NCBI GenBank assembly: GCA_946407715.1
Contig: CAMJPH010000020.1
Span: 1 to 34,096, forward strand
DNA from: an uncultured Bacteroidales bacterium
GTDB lineage: Bacteria > Bacteroidota > Bacteroidia > Bacteroidales > WCHB1-69
DNA length: 34,096 nucleotides
Direction: 5' to 3'
Part shown: one piece after another, positions 17,751-25,258 of the stretch
How positions within the stretch are numbered: position 1 is the first letter of the stretch
Layout: each line of letters opens with the position of its first letter
The notes under the pieces: generated by a model
Told to the model about the DNA's origin: nothing
What the model saw: only the letters and a program-made list of their open reading frames with translations
Database searches by the model: none
Program-made: the position numbers and the translations under genes

Positions 17751-19004
17751 ATGGAATACCTCTACGAAAAATACCAACAAACCTCAGGTGTCTGCACCGA
17801 TAGCCGCAATTTGACACCGGACTGCCTTTTCGTGTGCCTGAAAGGGGCCAACTTCGACGGGAACAAGTTCGCCGCCGAAGTGCTGGAGCAGGGCGCCAAG
17901 TATGTCATCACAGAGAACCGCGCTTTGCTGGATAATCCCCGCGCTATTATCGTGGATGACGCGCTTAAAACATTGCAGCAGTTAGCGCACTATCATCGGC
18001 AACAGCTGAAAATTCCCTTCATCGGTATCACGGGCACGAACGGAAAGACAACCACGAAGGAATTGATAAACGCCGTGTTGTCAACCACTTACAAGACCGC
18101 TTGCACGAAGGGGAACCTTAACAATCACATCGGGGTGCCGCTCACACTGCTCTCCATCAAGCCGACGGACGAAATGGCCATCGTAGAGATGGGAGCGAAC
18201 CATGTTGGGGAGATCGATGACCTTTGCAAGATTGCCGAGCCTACCTTCGGTCTCATTACCAACATCGGGGTGGCACACATTGAAGGCTTCGGTTCCAAGG
18301 AGAATATCATCAAGACGAAAAAAGCTTTGTATGAGCATGTTATTGCTAACAAAGGGACATTGTTTGTCAATGAGACAGATGAGGTTTTGCGGCAAAATCT
18401 GACCCATGACAAGATTGTTTTTTATGGGAAGGACGCTGAAAAGCAGATTGTGTCGATGAATCCTTATTTGCGGATTCGCGTGGGGGAGGTCGAGGTGGAC
18501 ACGCATCTGACCGGAAGCTACAACATCTGGAACTTCATGGCAGCGGCGGCAATTGGTCGTTTCTTCCATATTTGTGATGAGGTAATAGCCAAGGCATTAG
18601 GCGATTACGTGCCGTCCAACCACCGTTCGCAGGTGAACCGCATCGGCAGCAACGTCATCATTTCCGACTATTACAACGCTAACCTGACCAGCATGACGGC
18701 TGCGCTGAAGAATCTGGCTCAGTTGGAACATTCTCATAAGGTAGCCGTGCTGGGAGACATGAGGGAACTTGGGGACTTGAGTGTGGAAGCCCATACAGAA
18801 ATTTCACAATTAGTTGAAAATCTGCATATTGAAGGATATTTTGTAGGAACAGAATTTGGCAAGGTGGTGAAGAAAAACAGCTTCGCCGATGTGGAAGAGG
18901 CAAACGACTATTTTACGAAATATCCGTTAGAGGATGCCATGATCTTGTTAAAGGGCTCCAACAGCATGCATCTCAATAAGTTAACTACAATTCTCGAAGC
19001 ATGA
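17751..19004 (+). CDS. murF: UDP-N-acetylmuramoyl-tripeptide--D-alanyl-D-alanine ligase
   Basis: Cytosolic ATP-dependent ligase that adds D-Ala-D-Ala to UDP-MurNAc-tripeptide, the last soluble step of muropeptide synthesis. The 417-aa protein has the Mur ligase layout: N-terminal UDP-binding domain (VCTDSRNLTPDCLFVCLKGANFDGNKFA), ATP P-loop GTNGKTTTKE (95-104), central EMGANHVGEI and NIGVAHIEGFGSKENIIKTK, and a C-terminal domain starting near SNHRSQVNRIGSNVIISDYYNAN. MurF fits better than other Mur ligases because of MGANHVGEI and DYYNANLTSM. No TAnnTTTG element is visible upstream; a hairpin repeat occupies the leader. It overlaps anmK by 4 bases (ATGA). Confidence 0.95.
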   Translation: MEYLYEKYQQTSGVCTDSRNLTPDCLFVCLKGANFDGNKFAAEVLEQGAKYVITENRALLDNPRAIIVDDALKTLQQLAHYHRQQLKIPFIGITGTNGKTTTKELINAVLSTTYKTACTKGNLNNHIGVPLTLLSIKPTDEMAIVEMGANHVGEIDDLCKIAEPTFGLITNIGVAHIEGFGSKENIIKTKKALYEHVIANKGTLFVNETDEVLRQNLTHDKIVFYGKDAEKQIVSMNPYLRIRVGEVEVDTHLTGSYNIWNFMAAAAIGRFFHICDEVIAKALGDYVPSNHRSQVNRIGSNVIISDYYNANLTSMTAALKNLAQLEHSHKVAVLGDMRELGDLSVEAHTEISQLVENLHIEGYFVGTEFGKVVKKNSFADVEEANDYFTKYPLEDAMILLKGSNSMHLNKLTTILEA

Positions 19005-20065
19005 AGAACGAATGGGACGGTATTGGCATCATGTCCGGTACTTCGTTGGACGGCATCGACTTAGCGTGGTGTCACTTCTCACGAAAGGAGGATAGCGGAT
19101 GGGATTATCGTATCAAAAAAGCGGAGACTATCCCCTACCCCGATGATTTCCGTCAGCGGTTGTCGAATGCACAGGAACTTTCTGCTTTAGAGTACGTTAA
19201 GCTGAACAACGATATAGCGGTGATTTTCGCGAAAGCCCTTAATGACTGGTTGGGCGATGGTTCGCGACCGGACTTCATTGCCTCGCACGGGCACACCGTT
19301 TTCCATCAGCCGGAAATCGGTCTCACCACTCAGATCGGCAACGGGGCAATATTGGCTGCGCAGACTAAAATACTGACAGTCTGTGATTTCCGCTCCAAAG
19401 ACGTGGCCTTGGGCGGTCAGGGCGCACCGTTAGTGCCCATTGGTGATGAACTGCTCTTCGGTGAATATGATGCCTGTCTGAATTTGGGCGGCTTTTCCAA
19501 TATTTCGTATCGTATTGACAATAAGCGGATTGCGTATGATATCTCACTCTGTAACATGGCCTTGAACAAGTTGGCCAACCTCGCGGGGTTGCCTTACGAC
19601 AAAAACGGCCAACTTTCAAAAAGCGGCCGAATTCTTCCCGAACTGCTGCAAAAGCTGAACAATTTGGGATATTATCATCAAAAACCACCAAAATCTTTGG
19701 GAAAAGAGTGGTACGAAAACACTTTTTACCCTGTTTTGGAGCCGTTTTTAACCAATAATGCCATTTCCGATGTTGCCCGAACGGTGGTGGAGCATATTGC
19801 CGAAGAGATTGTCGCGAATGTTCCTGAAACGGTGCAGACTCTGCTCATCACCGGCGGAGGCGCACATCATCATTTCTTGATTCAACAAATTCAGAAACAA
19901 AGAGAATCATTAAAAATTGTTGTGCCAGATAATCTGATTGTTGATTACAAAGAGGCCTTGATTTTCGCCTTTTTGGGTTTACTTCGGTTAGAAGGAGAAA
20001 CCAACTGCTTGCGGAGCGTCTCCGGTGCCCGCGAAGACTGCTGCGGAGGCTGTGTCTATATTTGA
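19001..20065 (+). CDS. anmK: Anhydro-N-acetylmuramic acid kinase
   Basis: Phosphorylates 1,6-anhydro-MurNAc released by lytic transglycosylases, hydrolysing the anhydro ring to give MurNAc-6-phosphate for peptidoglycan recycling. The 354-aa protein shows the ATPase-fold signatures MSGTSLDGID (11-20), ASHGHTVFHQP, GGQGAPLVPIGD, NLGGFSNIS and ITGGGAHHHFL. Start and murF stop overlap as ATGA, so translation is likely coupled to murF, tying recycling to synthesis. The etherase MurQ, needed for the next step, is not in the window. Confidence 0.95.
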   Translation: MKNEWDGIGIMSGTSLDGIDLAWCHFSRKEDSGWDYRIKKAETIPYPDDFRQRLSNAQELSALEYVKLNNDIAVIFAKALNDWLGDGSRPDFIASHGHTVFHQPEIGLTTQIGNGAILAAQTKILTVCDFRSKDVALGGQGAPLVPIGDELLFGEYDACLNLGGFSNISYRIDNKRIAYDISLCNMALNKLANLAGLPYDKNGQLSKSGRILPELLQKLNNLGYYHQKPPKSLGKEWYENTFYPVLEPFLTNNAISDVARTVVEHIAEEIVANVPETVQTLLITGGGAHHHFLIQQIQKQRESLKIVVPDNLIVDYKEALIFAFLGLLRLEGETNCLRSVSGAREDCCGGCVYI

Positions 20066-20100
20066 AATTGTATCACTATTGCCTGTTGCCTAATTTTTAC

Positions 20101-20109
20101 TACTTTTGC
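20101..20109 (+). promoter_or_regulatory. Bacteroidetes -7 promoter element for the SAM hydrolase-like/amidase pair
   Basis: TACTTTTGC ends 28 bases before the ATG at 20138 and separates this pair from murF-anmK. Confidence 0.7.
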
Positions 20110-20137
20110 ATTTTCTTAACCGTATTGCCAAAATTCT

Positions 20138-20908
20138 ATGAACCAGATTATTACCCTTTTAAGTGATTGGCGGTTGCGCGATCCTTATGTTTCCATGCTC
20201 AAGGGAAGGATTCTGCAATCGTTGCCTGACGCGCAAATCATAGACATCACCCATTATGTGGACAAGTTTAACATTATGCAGACCGCCCTGCTGATGAAAA
20301 CCGGATATTCCTCATTTCCAAAAGGTTCCATTCACCTGATAATGACGAACATGTCGTTGGACTCCACCTTCTCCCCTGTGCTTTTATGCCATGACGGTCA
20401 TTATTTTATCGGAGAGGACAACGGAGCCTTTCATCTTATGTTTGGGCAGTCTTATCCGATAAAAGGAATGCAATTAACGGATAATCAAGAAAATACATTA
20501 AACCACATAATTTCACTGATAAAGGCGATTAAAGAAGGCACATTGGAACAAAAGACCAAAGAGTATGTTTCGTTCAAGCGGATGTTTGTCGAACAACCTG
20601 ACTACTCGGCTGGTGATCAACAGATTGAAGGGCACATTCTCTATATCGATGCTTTCAACAACGCAATAACCGACATTCCCGTCCGTATGTTTACGGAAAC
20701 AGTGCAGGGAAAACCGTTTACGGCTACCATTTTGTCAAAGGGAACCTGGACAATAACAAAATTTTTCACCTACTATAATGTTTCGGAAGAAGAAATGTTC
20801 CTTTGTAGCAATTCGTTAGGATTAATAGAAGTGGCAGCCTATCAATCGGATGTGGCTGTGTTGGCGGATTTGGAACCTGGGGACAAGGTGATTATCAAAA
20901 TCGACTAA
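20138..20908 (+). CDS. Divergent SAM hydroxide adenosyltransferase (DUF62) family protein
   Basis: Protein of 256 aa in the family of SAM hydrolases, chlorinases and fluorinases. The N-terminal pattern SDWRLRDPYVSMLKGRIL and DITHYVDKFNIMQTALLM fit the family (usual TDFGxxDxYVGxMKG and DITHxV), as do FIGEDNGAF and HILYIDAFNNAITDIP. However, the usual VDPGVGTxR segment, which carries catalytic Asp and Arg, reads TNMSLDSTF here, and the FHGRDxFAPAA segment carrying the catalytic His is not seen (SFKRMFVEQPDYSAGD). It may therefore be inactive as a SAM hydrolase or use another ligand. It lies 1 base before the amidase gene, so they form an operon. Confidence 0.82.
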   Translation: MNQIITLLSDWRLRDPYVSMLKGRILQSLPDAQIIDITHYVDKFNIMQTALLMKTGYSSFPKGSIHLIMTNMSLDSTFSPVLLCHDGHYFIGEDNGAFHLMFGQSYPIKGMQLTDNQENTLNHIISLIKAIKEGTLEQKTKEYVSFKRMFVEQPDYSAGDQQIEGHILYIDAFNNAITDIPVRMFTETVQGKPFTATILSKGTWTITKFFTYYNVSEEEMFLCSNSLGLIEVAAYQSDVAVLADLEPGDKVIIKID

Positions 20909-20909
20909 C

Positions 20910-21686
20910 ATGTTTACAATAGGATTGGTTCAAGCAGACATAAAGCCATACAATAAGAAAGGGAATCTGGCTCACTATATGTCGTGGTTGGAAAATGCGA
21001 TTCAGGAACCTGTGCATCTGCTGGTTTTCCCAGAAATGTTCAACTGCGGGTTTTCGCCTGACATTCAGTCGGATGCGGAACTGGACAACGGAGAGAGCAT
21101 CTTTTATCTGTACATGATCGCGAACAAATTCCAATGCGATGTAGTGGCGACCTTACCGATAAAGCATAATGGCTTGTTATATAACAAATTAGTGTGGTTT
21201 TCCCGAGACCGTATTTTGGGAAGTTACAAAAAACGCCACCTATTTATGGGTGAAGAAGAGTTTTTTACGCCAGGCACAGAAAAATCTATAGTTAACACTT
21301 TAGGTTACAAGTTTTTACCGCTTATTTGTTTCGATGTCCGTTTCCCAGAGTGGAATCGCAACCATGTACGCAACGGGGTTTTTGATTACGATTGTTTGGT
21401 CTATACGGCCAACTTCCCTGCGCCCCGCGAAAGCGAGCTGATGGCTTTGGCTAAAGCACGGGCCATCGAAAACCAGTCGTATGCCATCGTGGTGAACCGC
21501 GTGGGCAGCGATGGTTATCAGCGAGACTATGCGGGCGGCTGTGCCATCATCAATCCGCATGGTGAAATTGAAGCCCAAACTAAAACGAATAAGGAAGAGA
21601 TTTTGATTCATTCCTGCGACTTTGATTCCGTTTTTGCCCTAAGAGAGGCGTTCCCCATATCCAAATTTTGGAGAAAAACCGAATAA
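20910..21686 (+). CDS. Nitrilase superfamily amidase (omega-amidase-like)
   Basis: Predicted cytosolic C-N hydrolase, 258 aa. The Glu-Lys-Cys triad is intact: E42 in FPEMFNCGFS, K108 in SYKKRHLFMGEEEFFTPG and C140 in LICFDVRFPEWNR. Length and the PEMFNCGFSPD/CFDVRFPEW pattern resemble YafV/Nit2-type omega-amidases that hydrolyse alpha-ketoglutaramate or the keto analogue from methionine salvage, but substrate assignment is inference. It is translated directly after the SAM hydrolase-like gene with a 1-base gap. An AT-rich inverted repeat immediately downstream may end the transcript. Confidence 0.9.
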   Translation: MFTIGLVQADIKPYNKKGNLAHYMSWLENAIQEPVHLLVFPEMFNCGFSPDIQSDAELDNGESIFYLYMIANKFQCDVVATLPIKHNGLLYNKLVWFSRDRILGSYKKRHLFMGEEEFFTPGTEKSIVNTLGYKFLPLICFDVRFPEWNRNHVRNGVFDYDCLVYTANFPAPRESELMALAKARAIENQSYAIVVNRVGSDGYQRDYAGGCAIINPHGEIEAQTKTNKEEILIHSCDFDSVFALREAFPISKFWRKTE

Positions 21687-21731
21687 ATATTTTTACAAAC
21701 AATTGTATATCAATTTTTTATAAAAATATTT
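21685..21731 (+). terminator. AT-rich inverted repeat after the amidase gene, possible terminator
   Basis: AAATATTTTTA (21685-21695) is exactly complementary to TAAAAATATTT (21721-21731), with a 25-base loop that contains a run of six T. The stop codon of the amidase gene overlaps the left arm. The stem has no G or C, so termination strength is uncertain. Confidence 0.4.
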
Positions 21732-21761
21732 CAAAAGCCTGCCGAGTGTAAGAAAAAAGTG

Positions 21762-21770
21762 TATATTTGC
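21762..21770 (+). promoter_or_regulatory. Bacteroidetes -7 promoter element for tRNA-Phe
   Basis: TATATTTGC ends 18 bases before the mature tRNA 5' end, the expected distance for a short leader removed by RNase P. Confidence 0.7.
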
Positions 21771-21788
21771 AGCCTCAAAACCAACGAT

Positions 21789-21861
<73 letters not shown>

Positions 21862-21865
21862 CGAG

Positions 21866-21891
21866 CCCCGAAATTTTCGGGGTTTTTTTTT
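21866..21891 (+). terminator. Intrinsic terminator of tRNA-Phe
   Basis: CCCCGA (21866-21871) pairs with TCGGGG (21877-21882) around AATTT, followed by nine T residues, a textbook intrinsic terminator five bases after the tRNA. Confidence 0.9.
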
Positions 21892-21991
21892 AATATTTAA
21901 AGGATAATATTACTCAATGTCACACTATAATTTATATAAAGCAGATTAAAGAATCAGGAAAACCGACATCTTTATCAGTACCAAAAAATTG

Positions 21992-22000
21992 TATTTTTGC
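21992..22000 (+). promoter_or_regulatory. Bacteroidetes -7 promoter element for the YitT-family gene
   Basis: TATTTTTGC, about 110 bases before the chosen ATG. The leader between them has no recognised motif. Confidence 0.6.
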
Positions 22001-22111
22001 CGCTTGAATTTACAGTTTTTGTTTTTATAAGTTAAAAGTAATCAACGTGTTCACTTGTATTATCAAGGGTTGAAAAGATGTGGCACGAGGGTTGTGTCAA
22101 AAAATAGCATT

Positions 22112-23029
22112 ATGAAACTGTCACGAAAAAAACGCAAAGAAATCATCGAAACATACGCCCTGATTATTCTGGGTTCGTTCATCATGTCCATTGGATTCGT
22201 GGTGTTCATTTCACCATTGAAGTTAGCGCCCGGCGGCGTTTACGGTATCGCCATCATCCTGCACCACGTATTTAATTTCCCCATCGGTCTTTCGGGCATC
22301 TGCCTTGATTTGCCGCTGCTGCTTATCGGAACGCTGTGGCTCGGGCCGAAATTCGGGGCGAAAACGCTCGTGGGAGTGATTTCGCTGCCGGCTTTCATCT
22401 CGCTGTGGGAGAAGGTTTATGGCTACGCACCGCTGATTGCGTTGCCCAGTGATCCCATGACTCCAGACCCTTCCGCCACTTTCATTCTTGCATTGTGCGG
22501 AGGTGTCATCATCGGTATCGGGCTGGGACTGATTTTCAAAACCCGTGCCACGTCCGGCGGTACTGACATCATCGCCATGATCCTCGGTAAGTACATCAAA
22601 CACATCCCGTTAGGTACCCTGCTCATTTGCGTGGACTCCACCATAGTGCTCATCGCCCTGATCGCTTTCAAAGATTGGACTATCCCGCTTTACTCTTGGC
22701 TGGTGATTTATGTGACGGGCGTTGTGATGGACAAGGTCATCACGGGTTTCCGTTCCAACAAGGCTGTGCTTATCATCTCCGACAAATACGAGGAGATTCG
22801 TCAACGCATTTTCGACGAGTTGGACCGAGGCGGCACCTATCTCAATGGTGAAGGCATGTATAACCATGATGAGAAGAAGATTATCTTCACCTCCATCTCG
22901 CGTAAGCAACTGCCCGTGCTCATTCACTTCGTCCACGAAATCGATGACAAGGCATTCGTTATCATCTTGGATGCTTCCGAAACCTTAGGCTACGGATTCA
23001 ACTCATTGCGCGAAAAAGCGTTGAACTAA
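22112..23029 (+). CDS. YitT family membrane protein (DUF161/DUF2179)
   Basis: Integral membrane protein of 305 aa. About five to six hydrophobic segments occupy residues 10-205 (YALIILGSFIMSIGFVVFIS, GICLDLPLLLIGTLWLG, TFILALCGGVIIGIGLGLIF, LGTLLICVDSTIVLIALIAF, LYSWLVIYVTGVVMDKVI), with the conserved APGGVYGIA and RATSGGTDIIA loops. A cytosolic DUF2179 domain follows (KAVLIISDKYEEIRQRIFDEL ... EKKIIFTSISRKQL). The transported or sensed substrate is unknown. I choose the ATG at 22112, because the longer reading needs a TTG at 22055 and adds 19 residues outside the family. It is convergent with the S41 protease gene. Confidence 0.92.
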   Translation: MKLSRKKRKEIIETYALIILGSFIMSIGFVVFISPLKLAPGGVYGIAIILHHVFNFPIGLSGICLDLPLLLIGTLWLGPKFGAKTLVGVISLPAFISLWEKVYGYAPLIALPSDPMTPDPSATFILALCGGVIIGIGLGLIFKTRATSGGTDIIAMILGKYIKHIPLGTLLICVDSTIVLIALIAFKDWTIPLYSWLVIYVTGVVMDKVITGFRSNKAVLIISDKYEEIRQRIFDELDRGGTYLNGEGMYNHDEKKIIFTSISRKQLPVLIHFVHEIDDKAFVIILDASETLGYGFNSLREKALN

Positions 23030-23038
23030 CTATTGCTG

Positions 23039-23112
23039 TTGGCTATTGGCTATTAGCATATTGGCTGAAAGCCAATTAAAGCCAAAAGCTAATAGCCAAA
23101 AGCTAAAAGCTA
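23039..23112. repeat. Heptamer tract with nested hairpins between convergent yitT-family and S41 genes
   Basis: Units TTGGCTA, TTGGCTA, TTAGCAT (23039-23059) are followed by five inverted-type units AAAGCCA, AAAGCTA, ATAGCCA, AAAGCTA, AAAGCTA (23078-23112). TTGGCTATTAGC (23046-23057) pairs exactly with GCTAATAGCCAA (23088-23099), and ATTGGCT-GAA-AGCCAAT (23060-23076) forms an inner hairpin. It lies between two gene ends and could act as a bidirectional terminator. The S41 stop codon (23110-23112) is inside the last unit. Confidence 0.75.
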
Positions 23113-24873
23113 TTTTCCAGAGTCAACCTTATACTTCTTAAAGATCTTCTTATTGTTCATGATCTCCACGGCCTGCTGGAAGGTGTCATCGCTTTCAAGG
23201 AAGACACGGTAAGCGTCACCATAGCCGTACAATCCGCGGGCAATTTCAAAGCGCAAATATTCTTTAATGAAATCGGCGGCATGCTCCTCATTGCGCAAAT
23301 GCTGCATCTCCGCGTACGTTTTGTTGATATAGTTGGTAAACATCGTGTCAAAGGTCTGCTGGTCAAAGTCTTCTGCTCTCTTGTAAAGAGAATCCAGTTT
23401 TCCTTTGTTCTCTTTGATAAAAGAGTTGGCATAATCGCTGAAGACAAAGGAAGCCTTGTCGCTCACGCCCTCTTCCTTGGCAAATTCCATAAATTTCTTG
23501 TAGAAATCGTCGGAAATCTTATAATTCTTTTGGAAATCCGCAAATTTCGGGTATTGTTTCAGCAAAGCATCACGATTGTTTTCCAGATAATCAACGGAAA
23601 AGTTTCCGAAAACACCTTTTCTAACGATCTCATTGAAGAGGGTGGAATATTTTGTGGTATCCAACGGGATAAAGATGTCGGGCATGATGCCGCCGCCACC
23701 ATAAACCACACGACCCTTTGGCGTTTTATATTTCAGAGAATCAGGGAATTTGATGTTTTCGGCTGTATAGTATTCGCCATTGTTGGCACGAGTTTGCAAA
23801 TCTTTGAAATAAGCATCCAAGCCGTCATCGTACGGTTTCTGGATGCAGCGGCCCGTGGGGGTGTAGTAGTGGGAGATAGTGAGGCGCACCTCGGATTGGT
23901 CAATAAGTCGCAACGGTTTCTGAACTAACCCCTTACCAAAAGTTCTGCGCCCGACAATCAATCCACGATCCCAGTCTTGGATGCATCCGGAGGTGATTTC
24001 GGAGGCGGAAGCGGAATTTTCATCCACCAACACAATCAGTTTTCCATCCTCGAAAAGCCCGTCTTCGGAGGAAAAATACTTTTCACCCGTTTTTCGGAAA
24101 TTGTCAGTATAGACAATCATGCGTTTGCCCGAAATAAACTGGTCACAGATTTCGAAGGCCACGTTGAGGTAGCCGCCGCCGTTGCCACGCAGATCGAGAA
24201 TCAGGTTCTTCATGCCCTGTTCCTTCAAGCTGCGGATGGCCTTTTTGAGCTCCGTGGTGGAAGTGGCGGCAAAGCGTTCGAGTTTAATGTAACCCGTGGC
24301 GGAGTCGGCCATGAAATTGACGTTGATACTGTACATCGGAATGGCGCCTCGGGTGATGGTGAAATCAATGGGTTCCTTTTTGCGGCCGCGCACCACCGTG
24401 ACTTTCACCTTGGTGCCCTTCTTGCCGCGCAGATGCTTGCGCACCCAGTCGTTGCTGATGTCTTTGCCGACCGCCACCGTGTCATCCACCTTGATGATCT
24501 TGTCACCCGCCATGATGCCAACCTTCTCCGACGGCCCGTCAATGATGACCTCCATCACATTGATGGTGTCCTTGATAATCTGGAAGGTCACGCCGATGCC
24601 GTCAAAAGAGCCTTGCAGTGGCTCAGTCATGGCGGCCACATCCTTTGCCGGAATAAAAGCAGTGTGCGGATCCAATTCCTTGAGCATCTCGGAGATGGCC
24701 TTATCCGTCAGCGGGTCGAAATCAACCGAATCCACATACATGGAGTTGATGGCATTGAGCAGCTGGTCCATCTTGGTTTTGTTCTGCTGGTAATGTTTGT
24801 TCGGGGACTGCGCGAAAAGGGTAGTTCCAATGGCTAACATGCTGAAAACAGCGACGATAACTTTATTCTTCAT
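23110..24873 (-). CDS. S41 family C-terminal processing peptidase (CtpA/Prc-like)
   Basis: Exported serine protease of 587 aa. Signal peptide at 1-21 (MKNKVIVAVFSMLAIGTTLFAQ). A PDZ domain spans about 90-175 (FDGIGVTFQIIKDTINVMEVIIDGPSEKVGIMAGDKIIKVD). The catalytic domain follows with DLRGNGGGYL, Ser289 in NSASASEITSG and Lys314 in RRTFGKGLVQ, the Ser-Lys dyad with the usual 25-residue spacing. A C-terminal extension of about 190 residues after the protease core is helical and charged. The family trims C termini of envelope proteins or processes murein hydrolases; the target here is unknown. It has its own promoter (24914-24922), divergent from the cyclophilin gene. Confidence 0.94.
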   Translation of the reverse strand: MKNKVIVAVFSMLAIGTTLFAQSPNKHYQQNKTKMDQLLNAINSMYVDSVDFDPLTDKAISEMLKELDPHTAFIPAKDVAAMTEPLQGSFDGIGVTFQIIKDTINVMEVIIDGPSEKVGIMAGDKIIKVDDTVAVGKDISNDWVRKHLRGKKGTKVKVTVVRGRKKEPIDFTITRGAIPMYSINVNFMADSATGYIKLERFAATSTTELKKAIRSLKEQGMKNLILDLRGNGGGYLNVAFEICDQFISGKRMIVYTDNFRKTGEKYFSSEDGLFEDGKLIVLVDENSASASEITSGCIQDWDRGLIVGRRTFGKGLVQKPLRLIDQSEVRLTISHYYTPTGRCIQKPYDDGLDAYFKDLQTRANNGEYYTAENIKFPDSLKYKTPKGRVVYGGGGIMPDIFIPLDTTKYSTLFNEIVRKGVFGNFSVDYLENNRDALLKQYPKFADFQKNYKISDDFYKKFMEFAKEEGVSDKASFVFSDYANSFIKENKGKLDSLYKRAEDFDQQTFDTMFTNYINKTYAEMQHLRNEEHAADFIKEYLRFEIARGLYGYGDAYRVFLESDDTFQQAVEIMNNKKIFKKYKVDSGK

Positions 24874-24913
24874 TGGGCTATAATTGATTATATTCTATTT
24901 CTGAAAAAAGACG

Positions 24914-24922
24914 GCAAAGATA
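24914..24922 (-). promoter_or_regulatory. Bacteroidetes -7 promoter element for the S41 peptidase gene
   Basis: TATCTTTGC on the minus strand, about 40 bases before the ATG at 24873. Confidence 0.7.
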
Positions 24923-24966
24923 CGGTTTTTTTCTGAAAAATGTATCTTCTCTGAAATTGTTGTCAA

Positions 24967-25177
24967 GGCATACGCATCAACTTTTCTATTTGGGCAAGCC
25001 AACGCGGCTCAAGGGGCGACAATTCCAAACGTCGCAAACACACATTCACGGACTAACGTTGCGAAACGTTGTATCCTCCTGCCGCGCCGTCGGGCTTTCC
25101 GCTCAAAAAAAAACTAACACTAAAATGCGGCCCAATGCCCTGACACTTGAGTGTTTGGACGAGTTGATGTGTGAGCC
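24967..25177. mobile_element. Candidate miniature inverted-repeat element or structured RNA
   Basis: GGCATACGCATCAAC (24967-24981) matches the reverse complement of GTTGATGTGTGAGCC (25163-25177) at 12 of 15 positions. Inside are AGCC-aacgc-GGCT (24997-25009), GCGAC/GTCGC (25016-25020 and 25031-25035), AACGTT-GCGA-AACGTT (25055-25070, a GNRA-type loop closed further out by GGA/UCC) and ACACT-TG-AGTGT (25043+100, i.e. 25143-25154). It is inserted between two divergent promoters. No clear target-site duplication is seen. Whether it is DNA-mobile or an RNA gene cannot be decided from one copy. Confidence 0.45.
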
Positions 25178-25220
25178 GTGAGCTGTTATTCCTGAAAGGA
25201 AAAAGATACCGAAAAAAATG

Positions 25221-25229
25221 TATCTTTGC
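25221..25229 (+). promoter_or_regulatory. Bacteroidetes -7 promoter element for the cyclophilin gene
   Basis: TATCTTTGC ends 29 bases before the ATG at 25259. Confidence 0.7.
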
Positions 25230-25258
25230 CGTTTGTTTGTAAATTGAGATAATAGTTT

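Larger units (their letters stand above)
24874..25258. other. Intergenic region between divergent S41 peptidase and cyclophilin genes
   Basis: 385 bases. Both ends are AT-rich and carry outward-facing -7 elements (24914-24922 minus, 25221-25229 plus). The middle, 24967-25177, is more GC-rich, hairpin-rich and flanked by imperfect inverted repeats. A 74-codon reading frame at 24957-25181 runs through it, but its composition does not look like a protein. Confidence 0.65.

Noticed and set aside
22055..22111. N-terminal extension of the YitT-family protein from a TTG start
   Set aside because: The added 19 residues do not resemble the family and a good ATG at 22112 directly precedes the conserved basic start and first helix.
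24957..25181. 74-codon frame between the S41 peptidase and cyclophilin genes
   Set aside because: It runs through the hairpin-rich element with inverted ends, begins and ends almost exactly with it, and has no protein-like pattern; the open frame is better explained by the element itself.
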